This document shows, piece by piece, positions 10,676 through 21,625 of a DNA stretch of 40,371 nucleotides. Location: positions 231,121 to 271,491 of the forward strand of contig NW_019091511.1 in NCBI RefSeq assembly GCF_001949145.1, read 5' to 3'. The notes under the pieces are model-generated. The model searched no databases and had not been told where the DNA came from. It saw only the letters and a list, made by a program, of their open reading frames with translations. The stretch comes from Acanthaster planci. Its lineage: Eukaryota; Echinodermata; Asteroidea; Valvatida; Acanthasteridae. Position 1 is the stretch's first letter. Each line of letters begins with the position of its first letter. Position numbers and translations under genes: made by a program.

Positions 10676-11084
10676 TTAAAATTCCTCTTCGCTGACGTAG
10701 ATCACTTCGTCTGGTCCCGGCCTCGTGGACTTGATCTTCTGTACTGTTGTCCTGTGTTTACTGGCGTCTACCACCCTCTGTAGATTCTTCAGCCGAGGTC
10801 TTCGCCTTCTCTTCGGGTCTTGGAGCGTCTCATAGGCCCACACTAGAGGGTTAGAGGGGGGCGGTTTCGAAGCATCTGCCTGGAATTCGTCCGCAAAAAC
10901 AGTGCCGCTAGGTATGAGCTCAACTCCCCATAAATTGGAGTTCGGCGCGGGAGTCTTCTGGCAAGTCCCTGAGTTCACATCAGCTAGCTGCAGTTGTGCC
11001 CTGTACATGTAATCAAGTTCATCCTCGGATGGTTGGCATGAAGAAAAGGGTTGCAGCGTCGCAGCAACCGGATGAATAGAATTC
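10676..11084 (-). CDS. Orphan gene exon 8 (stop codon)
   Basis: Follows GTTTCTTTAG, where G completes Lys, then reads NSIHPVAATLQPFSSCQPSE. Near the end it has NPLVWAYETLQDPKRRRRPR and an acidic tail DEVIYVSEEEF, with TAA at 10678-10676. Confidence 0.65.
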
Positions 11085-14000
11085 CTAAAGAAACAAAAGA
11101 TGACAATGAATTTAAAATATGCGCGTGCTTTAATCTCGTATGCAGACTCCTCGCAGAGTCGAAACAAAAAATGTGAAAGTTGGAACACCTAAGGAAACAA
11201 GATGCAAGGCAACTCACTTCTTCCTCTTCTTGTTACTCCTTTCAGGAAGTTCCTTGGCCTCTCTTGTCTTGGTGGCCAAGATGGTATCCTTGGGATGTGG
11301 CCAGCATAACTTCAGGAGTTTACCCTTGTATAAAACTAGGTCATCAGTGCCCTGTCCTGGTGAGTTACTGATGACACGTGGTTGGTCGGATGGGACTCCC
11401 TTGCATCTTTGGTTGGCTGTCTTCTCGTCCTGAAGACTGCCTCCTTCGTGGTCTTGTTTACGTTTTGCAGCGAAGAACATTCTAAGTTTGAAGACAAGTC
11501 AACCCGCATGAAAATTAAATGGCAATAACCATTGCGACTTCCAGATTTTAGCTAAACCATTTGCCCCGTCGTCTTGTGTATGGTGTCTAATTCATCAATA
11601 ATTACCCCTTTCTTCGTTTGAGCATCATCCAGGCGTTGTGGCTGGCGATCATCTGGTTTTGAATGTTCTCCCTGAACATGTCGTTGGTGGCAACCATCCT
11701 GTCGGCACAGGCCATTATATCCGACGGCTGTTGTGAGTTGCCGACGGCCGAGTCAGACCCTGGGTGTGGTCTGTGAAGGCATTTTAAATAACAGTCTGCA
11801 GTTTCGATCGGAGATACGTATGTGATTCTGTGCAGTGTTTATGAAAATGTCGAGAAGCTGTCGTACTTCTCTTTGCTGAGTGGAGGATGCCAAAAAGACA
11901 ACGCTAAAGACACAGACGATTAAATATTCTGAATTCATCTGAATAACAGATAACCGTTCTCAGAGTCTAGTTGCTATGATGTCCTATACGTGTATGCTTT
12001 TTAGGAGCCATGGACCCGACGTGGATGTGGATTATGAAAGGCGAGTCGCTTCCCGGATCTCTCGGTGCTTCGTGACGCACGATTCTAGCCTCATTAACCT
12101 TGGCACAACCCAACTAGCTCGGCCTACACTGCAAATTCATTACCGTGTGATAATACTGAGCTTGATTGGTTATGTTAAAGCGTTCTCTACAATTTTAGAA
12201 TATCTGCTGCTCATTTAATGAACAAAGCTTTAAAAATGTCGGAACTGTGAATTCACAAGTTAAACATTGCCGAAGGAAATAAAGTAATTCACATGATAAT
12301 CTATAGTAAAGTTGAAATCGTCAGCAACATTTCTTTGTTAATAGAAATGTTTTTAAAATCCTACCTTGAATGATTTGCACTGTCGTCAACTTTCCTGAGT
12401 TCGCGCTGTCTCATCAGACAGTTCATCATCATCTTGCTCTGCTGCCGAGTTTTTTCCAGCAGCTGTCGTCCCTTCTCCTGCTCGAGGGTTAGAGCCTCTA
12501 GGACGGTCGGGGGTAGCGTCACCAGCTCGGCCGGTGCTGCTGACCTCAGTGAGGTAGGCTGGGCAGGAGTTGCTGTTACTGCGGTGTGTTTGTGGACAGC
12601 GCCATCCGCAGGTCGACCAGGCTCCACCGCGGCGTGTCTGCGCCGAAAGATCGCCACGATGGATGAAACTCGGTTAGAAACGCCCACAATGATACTTGGC
12701 CAATATTTAAAAAGTTTGTTTAAATAACACGTCTGAATCTAGCATACTATCATAACTTTTGCTGCAGAGGAAACAAATAATTCCTGTACAGTAAAATCTG
12801 ATGTGCTATATCCGAAAAACATGGTGTGGACAAACGACTTTACCAAGCGTGTTCTTTGGTAAAGGTTTGATGGAATAATTATAATCTCTAGCATAGCTCA
12901 TTTATCTCTCAGAAGGGACTGCATCATATCACTATAGGTAATAAATGTTTAATTCACCTGTCTGTCCCACATGATTCTTCTTGGATCTTGGCAATAATCG
13001 AAGCATTCAGTTGTCTCCTCCTTGACTCTTCATCCCTCTCGGCAGGAGACACCTCTTTCTTCACCAGCGTGTTCTCTGTCTTCCCACAGTTCTCCTGTGA
13101 AGAGGGTTCCTGGCTTCTTGTAGGGAGGTCTTTCTGACGTTTGGGTGGGTTCACTCTCCTCTTCAGCGCTCGTGAGCTCAGGATACCGAGATTCGGATTG
13201 ATGTGCTTCGTGGTAAACGTCTTTGGTTTTGGCAGATTCCCCTGCAATTCTTCCCCCGTGGGGCTAGCTGTTTTCCCTAACGCGCCCTGAGGCTGTCCAT
13301 CGTCAGCCGACCGGTGAGTGATTGGCGTCTCCGATACCTGAGATGTTGAGTTGGTACTTTGGGGGCTCCTGACTGGATTGGAAGGTCTGATGATCGGAAG
13401 CTGATTGGCGGTTAGCTGGTTAGCCGGTTGAACTTGAATCAGGCGAACTTTTATTCCTGGAGCAGGTGTGTATATCTGGCAGGTCTCAGATGGTGCCCTG
13501 CGATCGCAATGCAAGCCAAGAATTGATCAGGGCTATGAAGATACCTAGGTTTTGTCTTTACACATGAAAAATCGGTCGTCTTTGGCAGTACGTACATCTT
13601 ATGTACGTAGTTGATTGACCCAAAAGTTTGTAGATGGTTAACTGCTGACAGTTTTCATTAATTTTACTTCTTAATTTTATGTTCCCAAAGTAAGAGAACA
13701 GTGGCTATCCTCACCTTTTTATATCGTTATCTACGGTATCTGCCGTTATCTTTCCACTGTCTTCATCTCCACAATCAGACACCTCCACGTCGTCGTTCCC
13801 TGTACATCTTTCTCTGGGGCAGCGACTTTGGCATTTCTTGTGGGTCCTCGTACCTGCCTCCTTGCGCCGAGCAGTAACCATCAAGGCACCGTGGCTCATC
13901 TTTACCTCTGCCTTGCTGGGCGAGTCCGATGCATTTGTGCAACCCCCATTTCCACCGCCCGCGAGAGAATTGCCAGTTTCTTTCCACGCTGAATCTGTCG

Positions 14001-15173
14001 CTTCGGCTGGACGCCTGTGTCGTTCGTCTTTCAAACCACCACAATCTTCTCTCATCTCCCTCCAGCGAGTATCGCAGGCTTCGATGCTGGCCTCGTCCAG
14101 CAAGATGTACTCTTCGAAATCCTCGCTGAGAGTTGATTCCAAAGCATCGCTCTCGCTGTGGAAAAGGATAACATGTGCGCAGAATTTTTTTAAGAGAAGG
14201 GACATGGTAATTATCTTATGGTGGTGAAAACTCTTGCCTACGATTTAATAAAATATGTGCACGAATTGGCTTTGGGAAAAAAATATACAGGACTTCCCTG
14301 ACTTCATAGTTTGCGATGGTGATTTTGCAAATGTTTTTAAAACAGTGAAAACATAGAACGAAAATAGTGTGTCATTTCAAATGAAAATCTTTGAAAAAAT
14401 TGCGCTGTAGTCACCCAAAGGTAGTGCCAAAGATTGCCTCATAAAAATTGTGAATTAGCCGACTCACCATTTTTGTACCTGTCTGCAGGTTAAGAACCCA
14501 TCAACCACGTGTGATGACTTACTCACGTGACTGCCCCTTTGTGGGCGGGGGCAATGTGGGTTCCCATGGGTCGTTGATGGGTCTCTCTGTGACCCATTCT
14601 TGCCACACCTGCAGAAATAGAGTAACAACCACCCCTTGACTCTCAAGTCACTTAAATAGGGTCAAACTAACAAGATCAACGATGAAATGAAACAATTTTT
14701 GTCGCTATTCACTTAAAACTGCTTTCCTCTTGATTTAGACTAGACTTTCCAGCGTGTCTTTTAATTACTTGTGATTGAGGCAATTTGATTCTTAATGACC
14801 GAATTTAAATTGGTGAATTCGTGATAACATTAAAATCAACTCATCGGACTTGTACTCACAAACTTGGCAAGGAGTATTTATCTTCCAGTCGGAAGGCAAG
14901 GGGATGAGGGTGTTTTACTCGACCCAGTTTTCTGGCCGCAAGAAGCCCGCCAGAACTGGGTGAGGTGCTCGCGCCCTGCTGACTGAGATGTTCAACCTCG
15001 ATGGTCCGGGGACGTCGAAGGCAGCAGAGCAAGTTGAGCTTGGCCAACGGGTTGACACGGCCGGGATATTCACGGCTGCTCGCTTGGAGGAGGCCGGTGT
15101 CTCGATCTTCGGAAAACCACGCAGTTTTCCTCTTGAACTCAGCTTGGACCTTAGACTGACTACCGGAAGTCAT
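10676..15173 (-). CDS. Unrecognised 848-residue protein, eight exons, all introns phase 2
   Basis: Exons in transcription order: 15173-14860, 14608-14468, 14155-13715, 13497-12958, 12637-12365, 11770-11606, 11481-11218 and 11084-10676. They sum to 2547 nt, which is 849 codons with the stop. All seven introns are GT-AG and phase 2, and every internal exon is a multiple of three. The protein is mostly low in predicted order: Ser, Pro, Gln, Asp and Glu are frequent, with acidic stretches in exon 3 and basic runs (LKRRK, SNKKRKK, KRRRRPRLKN) resembling nuclear localisation signals. The best ordered part seems to be exons 5-6, a Met-, Gln- and Arg-rich probable helical region. I recognise no enzyme motif, signal peptide or membrane segment. 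The start is the first ATG in the exon 1 frame and its 5' end is otherwise unproven. The gene is tail to tail with CEP112. Function unknown; a fast-evolving nuclear protein is the best guess. Confidence 0.65.
11218..11481 (-). CDS. Orphan gene exon 7
   Basis: Follows CAAACTTAG, where one A completes Gly, then reads MFFAAKRKQDHEGGSLQDEK and on to DDLVLYKGKLLKLCWPHPKD, ending in a Lys/Arg cluster at AA|GTGAGT. It is 264 nt, phase 2 on both sides. Confidence 0.65.
11606..11770 (-). CDS. Orphan gene exon 6
   Basis: Follows CTTCACAG and reads PHPGSDSAVGNSQQPSDIMA and on to NQMIASHNAWMMLKRRK before GG|GTAATT. It is 165 nt, phase 2 on both sides. If the donor is not used, a TAA follows directly after Lys-Gly, so an alternative end is possible. 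Confidence 0.65.
12365..12637 (-). CDS. Orphan gene exon 5
   Basis: Follows TTTCGGCGCAG and reads HAAVEPGRPADGAVHKHTAV, then a probable helix LEALTLEQEKGRQLLEKTRQ with MMMNCLMRQRELRK, ending TCAAG|GTAGGA. It is 273 nt, phase 2 on both sides. Confidence 0.65.
12958..13497 (-). CDS. Orphan gene exon 4
   Basis: Follows GCGATCGCAG and reads APSETCQIYTPAPGIKVRLI, then a long Ser-, Pro- and Gln-rich part and RALKRRVNPPKRQKD, ending in QLNASIIAKIQEESCGTD before GTGAAT. It is 540 nt, phase 2 on both sides. Confidence 0.65.
13715..14155 (-). CDS. Orphan gene exon 3
   Basis: Follows TTTTCCACAG, where one C completes a codon, then reads ESDALESTLSEDFEEYILLD. Its C-terminal half is Cys-, Lys- and Asp-rich (THKKCQSRCPRERCTGNDDV). 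It ends AAAAG|GTGAGG in phase 2. Confidence 0.6.
14468..14608 (-). CDS. Orphan gene exon 2, uncertain
   Basis: Follows CTATTTCTGCAG and can end at AAAATG|GTGAGT (141 nt, phase 2 on both sides, in frame with exons 1 and 3) or at an earlier CAC|GTGAGT (82 nt), which would shift the frame. In the frame that joins its neighbours the product is Cys- and Pro-rich. Another frame of the first 82 nt looks more protein-like (VWQEWVTERPINDPWEPTLP) but cannot be joined in phase. Exon 1 can also splice straight to exon 3 in frame, so this may be a cassette or non-coding exon. Confidence 0.35.
14860..15173 (-). CDS. Orphan gene exon 1 (start codon)
   Basis: Begins MTSGSQSKVQAEFKRKTAWF and ends in a phase-2 TT before GTGAGT. 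It has 104 complete codons and ends with HPLAFRLEDKYSLPS. An upstream in-frame extension without Met is open but lacks support. Confidence 0.6.
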
Positions 15174-15367
15174 TTTTGCAAGCTGGATAGATTTTATACT
15201 CAATTTTTTATCAGTAAAATCGCTTTGAATCGCAATCAATGTTCTCACAACGAAATCTGCAAGAATTCTGCAAAATTGTGTCTAGTTTGGTTGCTATATG
15301 ATACAGTGTTGCTATGTGATAAATTTGGTAGACAATGAAAACATTGTGTAGATCATCATTGATCGTC

Positions 15368-15375
15368 TGACGTCA
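15368..15375. promoter_or_regulatory. Full palindromic CRE (TGACGTCA) upstream of the orphan gene
   Basis: A perfect 8-bp cAMP-response element lies 195 bases upstream of the orphan gene's ATG, a plausible core-promoter distance. No TATA box was seen nearby. Binding by CREB/ATF is known for this motif, but its use here is inferred. Confidence 0.35.
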
Positions 15376-18300
15376 CAAAACTTTAAGTGTGCATTGCGTC
15401 TTTACGTAATACGCGCACGCTTTTAATTGTGTTGCGTTCACACAAATTTTACTTGACGCAAATTGAGCGACATTAATGTACAGTTTCAAATGATTCCAAC
15501 AAATTCAATTTTGTCGCCTAAAAAGAAAAATGCTCTAAAAATACCACTTAAAAATGTCCTGCCGTTTTTCAGATTATTTCAGATGAAACGTATTTGTTGG
15601 AGTTCCGTTTATAAAACCCTGCAGCTGGTGTAGAGGAGTGTACAACACGAAAAAAAAAGTGCAATTTCGTTTCAAGAAATCTCATTTTTGCCACCCTGGT
15701 TCACATTTCAAAGTTTCCCCGTTCTATTTCTCGAGCGCTCTCTCTCCTAAACCTAAAAGACAGAACATATTTCCAAATAGGAGGCATTAATGTAAGCAAT
15801 TGACTTGTAAAGGGTTCCGCGTAAACCAACAAAATGGCCTTACTCTTGCTTCTTCAGCGGGTGCAATTTTGTTTCTGTTGACATTGTAAACTTCTTAGTA
15901 GGCCCTGTTACAAACCTGACAATGTGCTGCGCTCTTAATTAAGTACAAAGACATTCTTGGAATTGTACTAAGCACCTTCAGCTGGAAATTCGTAAGTCTG
16001 TTTAAGCGGCTCTGTTAAGGAATGAACACGACACTTCCTCTATCTCTTGTCCCTGACTTGGGTGGTAGCTTTTTGGGCGTGCCTCGGGGTTGTTGGGTTG
16101 TACGAAGTGAAAGGAGCTGCAATCACATATCGCGTGCATTACAGACGAAGGGTCACCAATGTTGGGAGAATGGCACATAAAGGTAGGGAGATTTTTTCTT
16201 TTCTTTCTTTTCCCTTAATTTACGTGATATTTTGGTAAGAGATGTGCAGCTCACAATTGGCGCACGCAGTGGGGAAGAGGGCTCTTCTCTGTTTGAGTCC
16301 TTGGTTCGTTTGCGTCGTTCGTCTTGCTGAGCTGTGACGCTGCGAGGCATGTAAAGAAATCAAATACTGCAGAATTAAATGTCATCGTCTCTATTTATGA
16401 AAGCACCAGTCGATTTCCTTGTCGAGGGTGTGCGTCCAAGTGCTGTGCCAAGAAAGAGCAGGTCCTCATTTTTTGGTGCCATCTTGCTCTGTATTGCAGG
16501 ATAGAATCCAGTGCGTTGCAAATTCGTCTGACATTTCGTTGGACTGTCGATTAAAGAACCAAGTTTGGCCGGTGGAGATTCTTTGCCTGTTGGAACAAAA
16601 CTCCTTGCAATGGCATCTAGTACTGTGGCTCTGCAGAACAGAACAATGGACGGCTTCTGTCCAAACCAAGTGAGGCATCAGTAAAGGTAAACAAGTAACA
16701 CTGTCTTAGTCTATTAGTCATATTTGTGCTTAGTGGTTTATTGAAGTATTATTGATGGCACTTGGGATGGCGGGTAAAGATGAAATGAATGAATGAATCG
16801 TTCAAATTGATTTTGGACCTTCTCCTATACTGCCTTCTCACATCAACTTGTTGAAACATGTAGAGGACCCCGGCAATATGTCTTTCAGTATAAAGAAATA
16901 TTCTAGTACTTGCAAGCTGTGATATTTCCTCCTTACAGGGTAGCTGCAATTAATTTGTTTGAATACAAACCTTTGAAAAGGGTCTGATTTTTCAGCTTTT
17001 GTGTCACTATTTCAAAGAGTATTTTACTGCCTTTTTGGATTTCATGCTTAGGAGTTTTTCATATTCATTGAGCAAAACTGTGATGTCATCTCAGGAAGAA
17101 GCCTCAATCAAAGCAATGTCTTGTATACAAAAAAGGGCTGCATTTTTGTAGATTTTGCTAGACTCGGGTTTCTCTTCTCTGCGTCTTAATTGTCGTTTAT
17201 TTGTTGTTTATTTGCAAAGCACTAAGGAAACGTCAATCCCTTTCTCTGAAATATTTTCAGTCAGTATTTTTTTTGGGTTCACAATTTAAACATACAAGCC
17301 TATGTTAGATGAATTCACAACAACAGCGCCCTCAGTTGTCCGGGAAAACACGCTAATTTGAATACGGGCGATTCACAATAGTGCGCCTCCAAGTATTTGA
17401 AACGCCTTCGCCAATCACAACGTGCGATATTTGTTGACCCTCTCCAAACGCGTATTGGGTCGATAGATTTCGCGCACTATTGTGAAACAACCAAATTTAG
17501 TGTTTAAAACGCGCACTTTTTTTTACATTTAACCAAAGACGTATGTGAAAGAATTTTCATACTTTAAAAGAGACTACGGAGTTGAAGAAAAACTGCGTCT
17601 AAGAAAAATTAATTGCATTTACACTTTAAAAAACGCCTCCCTGTTTGAGTTCGTTTGTGTACCGCAAGGGCAGATCTAACTATCAGGAAATGGGGGGAAT
17701 TTGATGTAAACGCGAATTGAATTAAGGTGTGCTGGGGGCCGGGTTACCTCGGGGAAAGTAGTTGCGCCCCTTCTCCTGCATTTCACGGCATATTTAAAAC
17801 AAAGTTAGAAATTTCAGCATTTCATTTAATATTTTGGGACCCATTTTTTTTTCCCCGTACAGTAACATTTAAGCCCGGCTCAACACGGGGTTACACCCAC
17901 GGACATGGCGCCAACAGATCTGCCGCCTTGTGCATGCAAATTTACAATGTGCGTCAGCATGCGCAGTGTGGCAGCTAGCTGTCAAAGTCAAGGCTGCATG
18001 TAGGCAGGGGTGGATACAAAACCATTTTTGTTAGGGGGGAGGCCAAACTTGTTTGGGAGGGGTCAAAAAGTGGAATTTTTTTCGTGTAACCTTCAATGGC
18101 CCTTCTGAAGGGGTTAGGCTACTTTTTTGACTTTTTACACACTTTTTGAAGGGAAATGCAATGTGTCAAAATCGTCTCCCCCATCTGCCTTTACCTTTAG
18201 GCATCTGAAGAGTGCCATGTTCCTAACTAATACCTAGGAAACAAGATATCAACACGAATGGTAAAGCGTATAAGTTGTCACTTAAAATGCTGGTTTACTT

Positions 18301-21300
18301 TATTTCTTAAACACGTATGCTCAGATGTACAATGATAGCTTATCACTTTTGTGACATGGACAAAAAATTAGATTGCATACTTAAACTCAAGATACGACTT
18401 TGAGTGTGAAGTTTTAAAGTGACATCAGACAGATTAAAATGGAAAGCAAAAGTTCATGTTTGTTTGTTGGTGAAAGGTTTGCGTGTTACAGGCTAACACC
18501 AAACTGAAATGACAAACTCCGTCGTTAGTTTAGTGTGGAGTATTCTACCAGACTATTAGAAGGAGTGTCAAAATTTAGAAGTTCATTTCCAGTTTTCACA
18601 GCTCAGAAAAAAATGGCCGTATAGCAAACTTTTTGGCGATGCTGAATTAAAAACCTTATCTTTTAAAACTAAAGCTTAATCTCAGTTTAATGCTGACCAT
18701 TATGAAATCCTGTTAATTATAAATACAACAGTATAAATGGCATCTAAAGTGACATCAAATCTAAAAACGCACAACCTGAAATGCTCTAAGTGCAGTCTGG
18801 CGAATCTTCTGCCATATCTAAGAATACACATAGAGCGCGATCTGCCCACTCTTAACTCCCAATACATCTTTTAAAAACCCACGAGATGGATGATTGGAAA
18901 GTCTTTTTAAAATAAAAACCACAGGAGGGTCATGCAAGATTGAAAGCATAACACGAGCCAAGTTGGACCAACCAATGCGTGGGCGGTTCAGGATTGATTG
19001 CACATGTGTGCTCTTTGTGCACGAGGCACATTCCGATAGCAGTCCAGTCAATATATTACAGATGTCTTCGGTCATTATCTGCTGAGCAAAATGTTTCACC
19101 GTGTTCCTCCGTTCTGAACATCACTTGTCATTTATGCAGCCAGTGAAATTTCTTAAATAGGAAATGTTTAAGTTACACCAACGAATACATGGCATAAAAT
19201 GCCTCTTTATAACCAACTCAAACAAGAGAAAATAAAGAGTTTGATAATGACAAGGCATGTGATACTCATGTAGATAAGATGACAAGATTGAGAGTGATTC
19301 ATGTAAACTTTCACAAAGAAGAAATTAACATCCTCTCCAAATGAGGACAGGGAGGCAAGAATGGATATCGGGCTTTCTGTCAATTTGGATCATTTCAGCA
19401 GCAGTTGCACATTTAAAATGTAAACCCTTGAACATTGATTCAATGTTAGTATCTATTCATAAGTATTTTGATCCTGATTAGTAATGCATTCTAAGTTACC
19501 ATGCACCAGAGCCGTGGTAATTCAATGGTACATGTACTGTGTAAATAAACAGCTTATCCTAGTACCTGTACATGTATAATTGTGGTCGAAACTTTACAGG
19601 CTGACTGGAAGTGTTTTTAAGACTACTCTTCATTCCTTGCAACCATCCTCTTTTAAGTCTGATCAATCAAAGTACGGCTCTATCTTATTTATTTATAGCT
19701 TCATGGAAATAAAATAGATGTGCCATCTGGAGCTGGACAGCCACAGAAAAAGAATGGTCAGCTTTGGTTGTAACAAAGTCACTAGGACCATACAAATTAC
19801 TTTGTTACAACCAGAACTTTGTGAGAATTGGAATGGAAAAAACAAAAGAAGTCATCAAATGATTGAGATTCTCAGAATTTGCACTTGATAACAGTATTTT
19901 GGTAGAGCAGCGTGCTTCATAATGAGGCTCGACTGTGGTTGTCAGGAACAGCAAAGGAAGTCAAAACTTCAAGTCTAGATGTAAACTTTGGACCACGACT
20001 GTCGTATTAAATTAGGGAATTACAAGGCTAGCGTAAAAAGATCTGCGCACCCCTTCAACCTCCTAGGAGGTCTTCAACATCTGTCACATGGCTCAGGGTG
20101 AAGTTCCTGAAACACTTCATTACAAGAAAGCTAAGACATCAGCCATTGCGATTAAAGATGCCACACAACACCTGAGACAGTAACACCATGTTAACCCAGA
20201 CTAACTCCACATATCAACCCCACAGCATAAACTATCCTCGGTAAAAAAAAAAACAATGCCCACATCGGCGATGCCGTCATGAGCACCATTACAAAACTCT
20301 CTTAAGGATCTCACTTGCAGATCAAGGCTAATGAACATTGGTCGTGCCTATTGTGTCAAATCCAGCCCCAGGGGTGGGGGGAAGACATAACATACAACAC
20401 ATGCCCTGTCTGTTGGATCAATCTGTACCTTGACCATAGAGCTATATTAAATTACTAGAGTGCTAACTTCTCATTCTCCGCGTGACCAAATTTGACGCTG
20501 TCCTGGACGCAGACATTTTGAAGCCATGTGCAAAATTGTAGAACATTCAAAATCAGATCAAATCAGAATGAATATCGAATAACGTATTCAACGTGCAATG
20601 GGTACCGCTAAAATCTGTCACGGCAAAATCATCTGTGGTGAATATGCGCACATTTGCACTGTTTATGCAAAGCGAAATGAATCACTCATTTACTGATTGT
20701 GGATTAGTGTCTTTGCGTATCAGCTTTGTTGACGTAGCGTTTTAGAATAGACACAGATATGCAAATAGCCCTACAAAATTTCCAGTTTTCCCACAGGTTT
20801 GTGCACAAACATGGATGCGCCCAGCAGGCATCACTTTGTACATGAGTCAGCGCTCTAGTTTCTATAACTAGCTCTATGAGCTTGATGCAAGCTTCAAGTC
20901 AATTTACCAAGAGACAACACCATCGCAGTATTGATGGTGATTTTCATTCAGAAAAAAACCAACACCTCCAAAGAAGAAACGGAGGGACAGCCAGAGCAAT
21001 TTGTACACAAACCAACAGTCCTGCAGCATTGCAACCGCATTGTAGCTTCATTACAAGCCATGTGCTTTTTTTTTCCCTTTGATAAACACCAATATAAACA
21101 TATGCATACCTGTTATCTTGCATGTCTTGTAAAGTCAGAGGTTAGTAATAAAATACTTTATAAATACAATTGATCCCGTAAGTACCATAAACTTAGCCCC
21201 AATGACTACACGCACTGACTTCCCCCTCTGCCGTGACATGTACGGGTCTACGGCTATACCAAGTTTCGCTTGTTGGTGACCAACTCTTGCCAATTCATGA

Positions 21301-21306
21301 AAACTC
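15376..21306. other. Gene-poor intergenic stretch
   Basis: No exon chain with matching splice sites could be built on either strand. It contains AT-rich unique-looking DNA, a short hairpin at 19765-19813, and a segment at 17325-17365 sharing the motif CAGCGCCCTCAG(T/C)TGTCC with 25433-25451, probably an old dispersed repeat. Its right end may hold the distal 3' UTR of the NDE1-like gene. Confidence 0.5.
19765..19813. repeat. Perfect 15-bp inverted repeat (hairpin)
   Basis: TGGTTGTAACAAAGT at 19765-19779 is repeated inverted at 19799-19813 with a 19-base loop. It is likely the remains of a small foldback element. Confidence 0.6.
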
Positions 21307-21373
21307 TTTATTCTGCAATGTTTCATACGGGGCAATAGAACTTACGCTTTATTCTCTGTGTCACACATTTATT
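21307..21373 (-). terminator. Candidate poly(A) signals of the NDE1-like gene
   Basis: Three minus-strand AATAAA hexamers (21373-21368, 21353-21348, 21312-21307) lie 180-246 bases after the stop codon. Confidence 0.45.
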
Positions 21374-21552
21374 ACAATTTCAATTACAATTACGGCAAAC
21401 ATTATAAAAAGAAAACATGTACATATCATTAATAATCTACTAATCTACAGCCAACTACGTTGGCTCCATTTATACATTTTGTACATGTTAAACATGATTG
21501 GTCTGAATAAATCATGTCATTATCTGTTTGCGTTCCAAACCTTTCTAGTTGA

Positions 21553-21625
21553 TCATACTGTGATTTTAACCATTCCTTGCAAGGTACTCGAAGATGCCCC
21601 GGTTCTGTTGGCTCTCTTGGCTGCC
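21553..21625 (-). CDS. NDE1: NDE1-like exon 9 (stop codon)
   Basis: Follows TTTGCATCAG; G completes Arg, then [23 protein letters not shown] and TGA at 21555-21553. The phase-2 junction selects this frame over a longer open frame. Confidence 0.8.

Noticed and set aside
16022-16178. Open frame starting at ATG 16022, with an overlapping frame that looks like a signal peptide
   Set aside because: The signal-like frame has no ATG, and no downstream exon in a matching phase was found.
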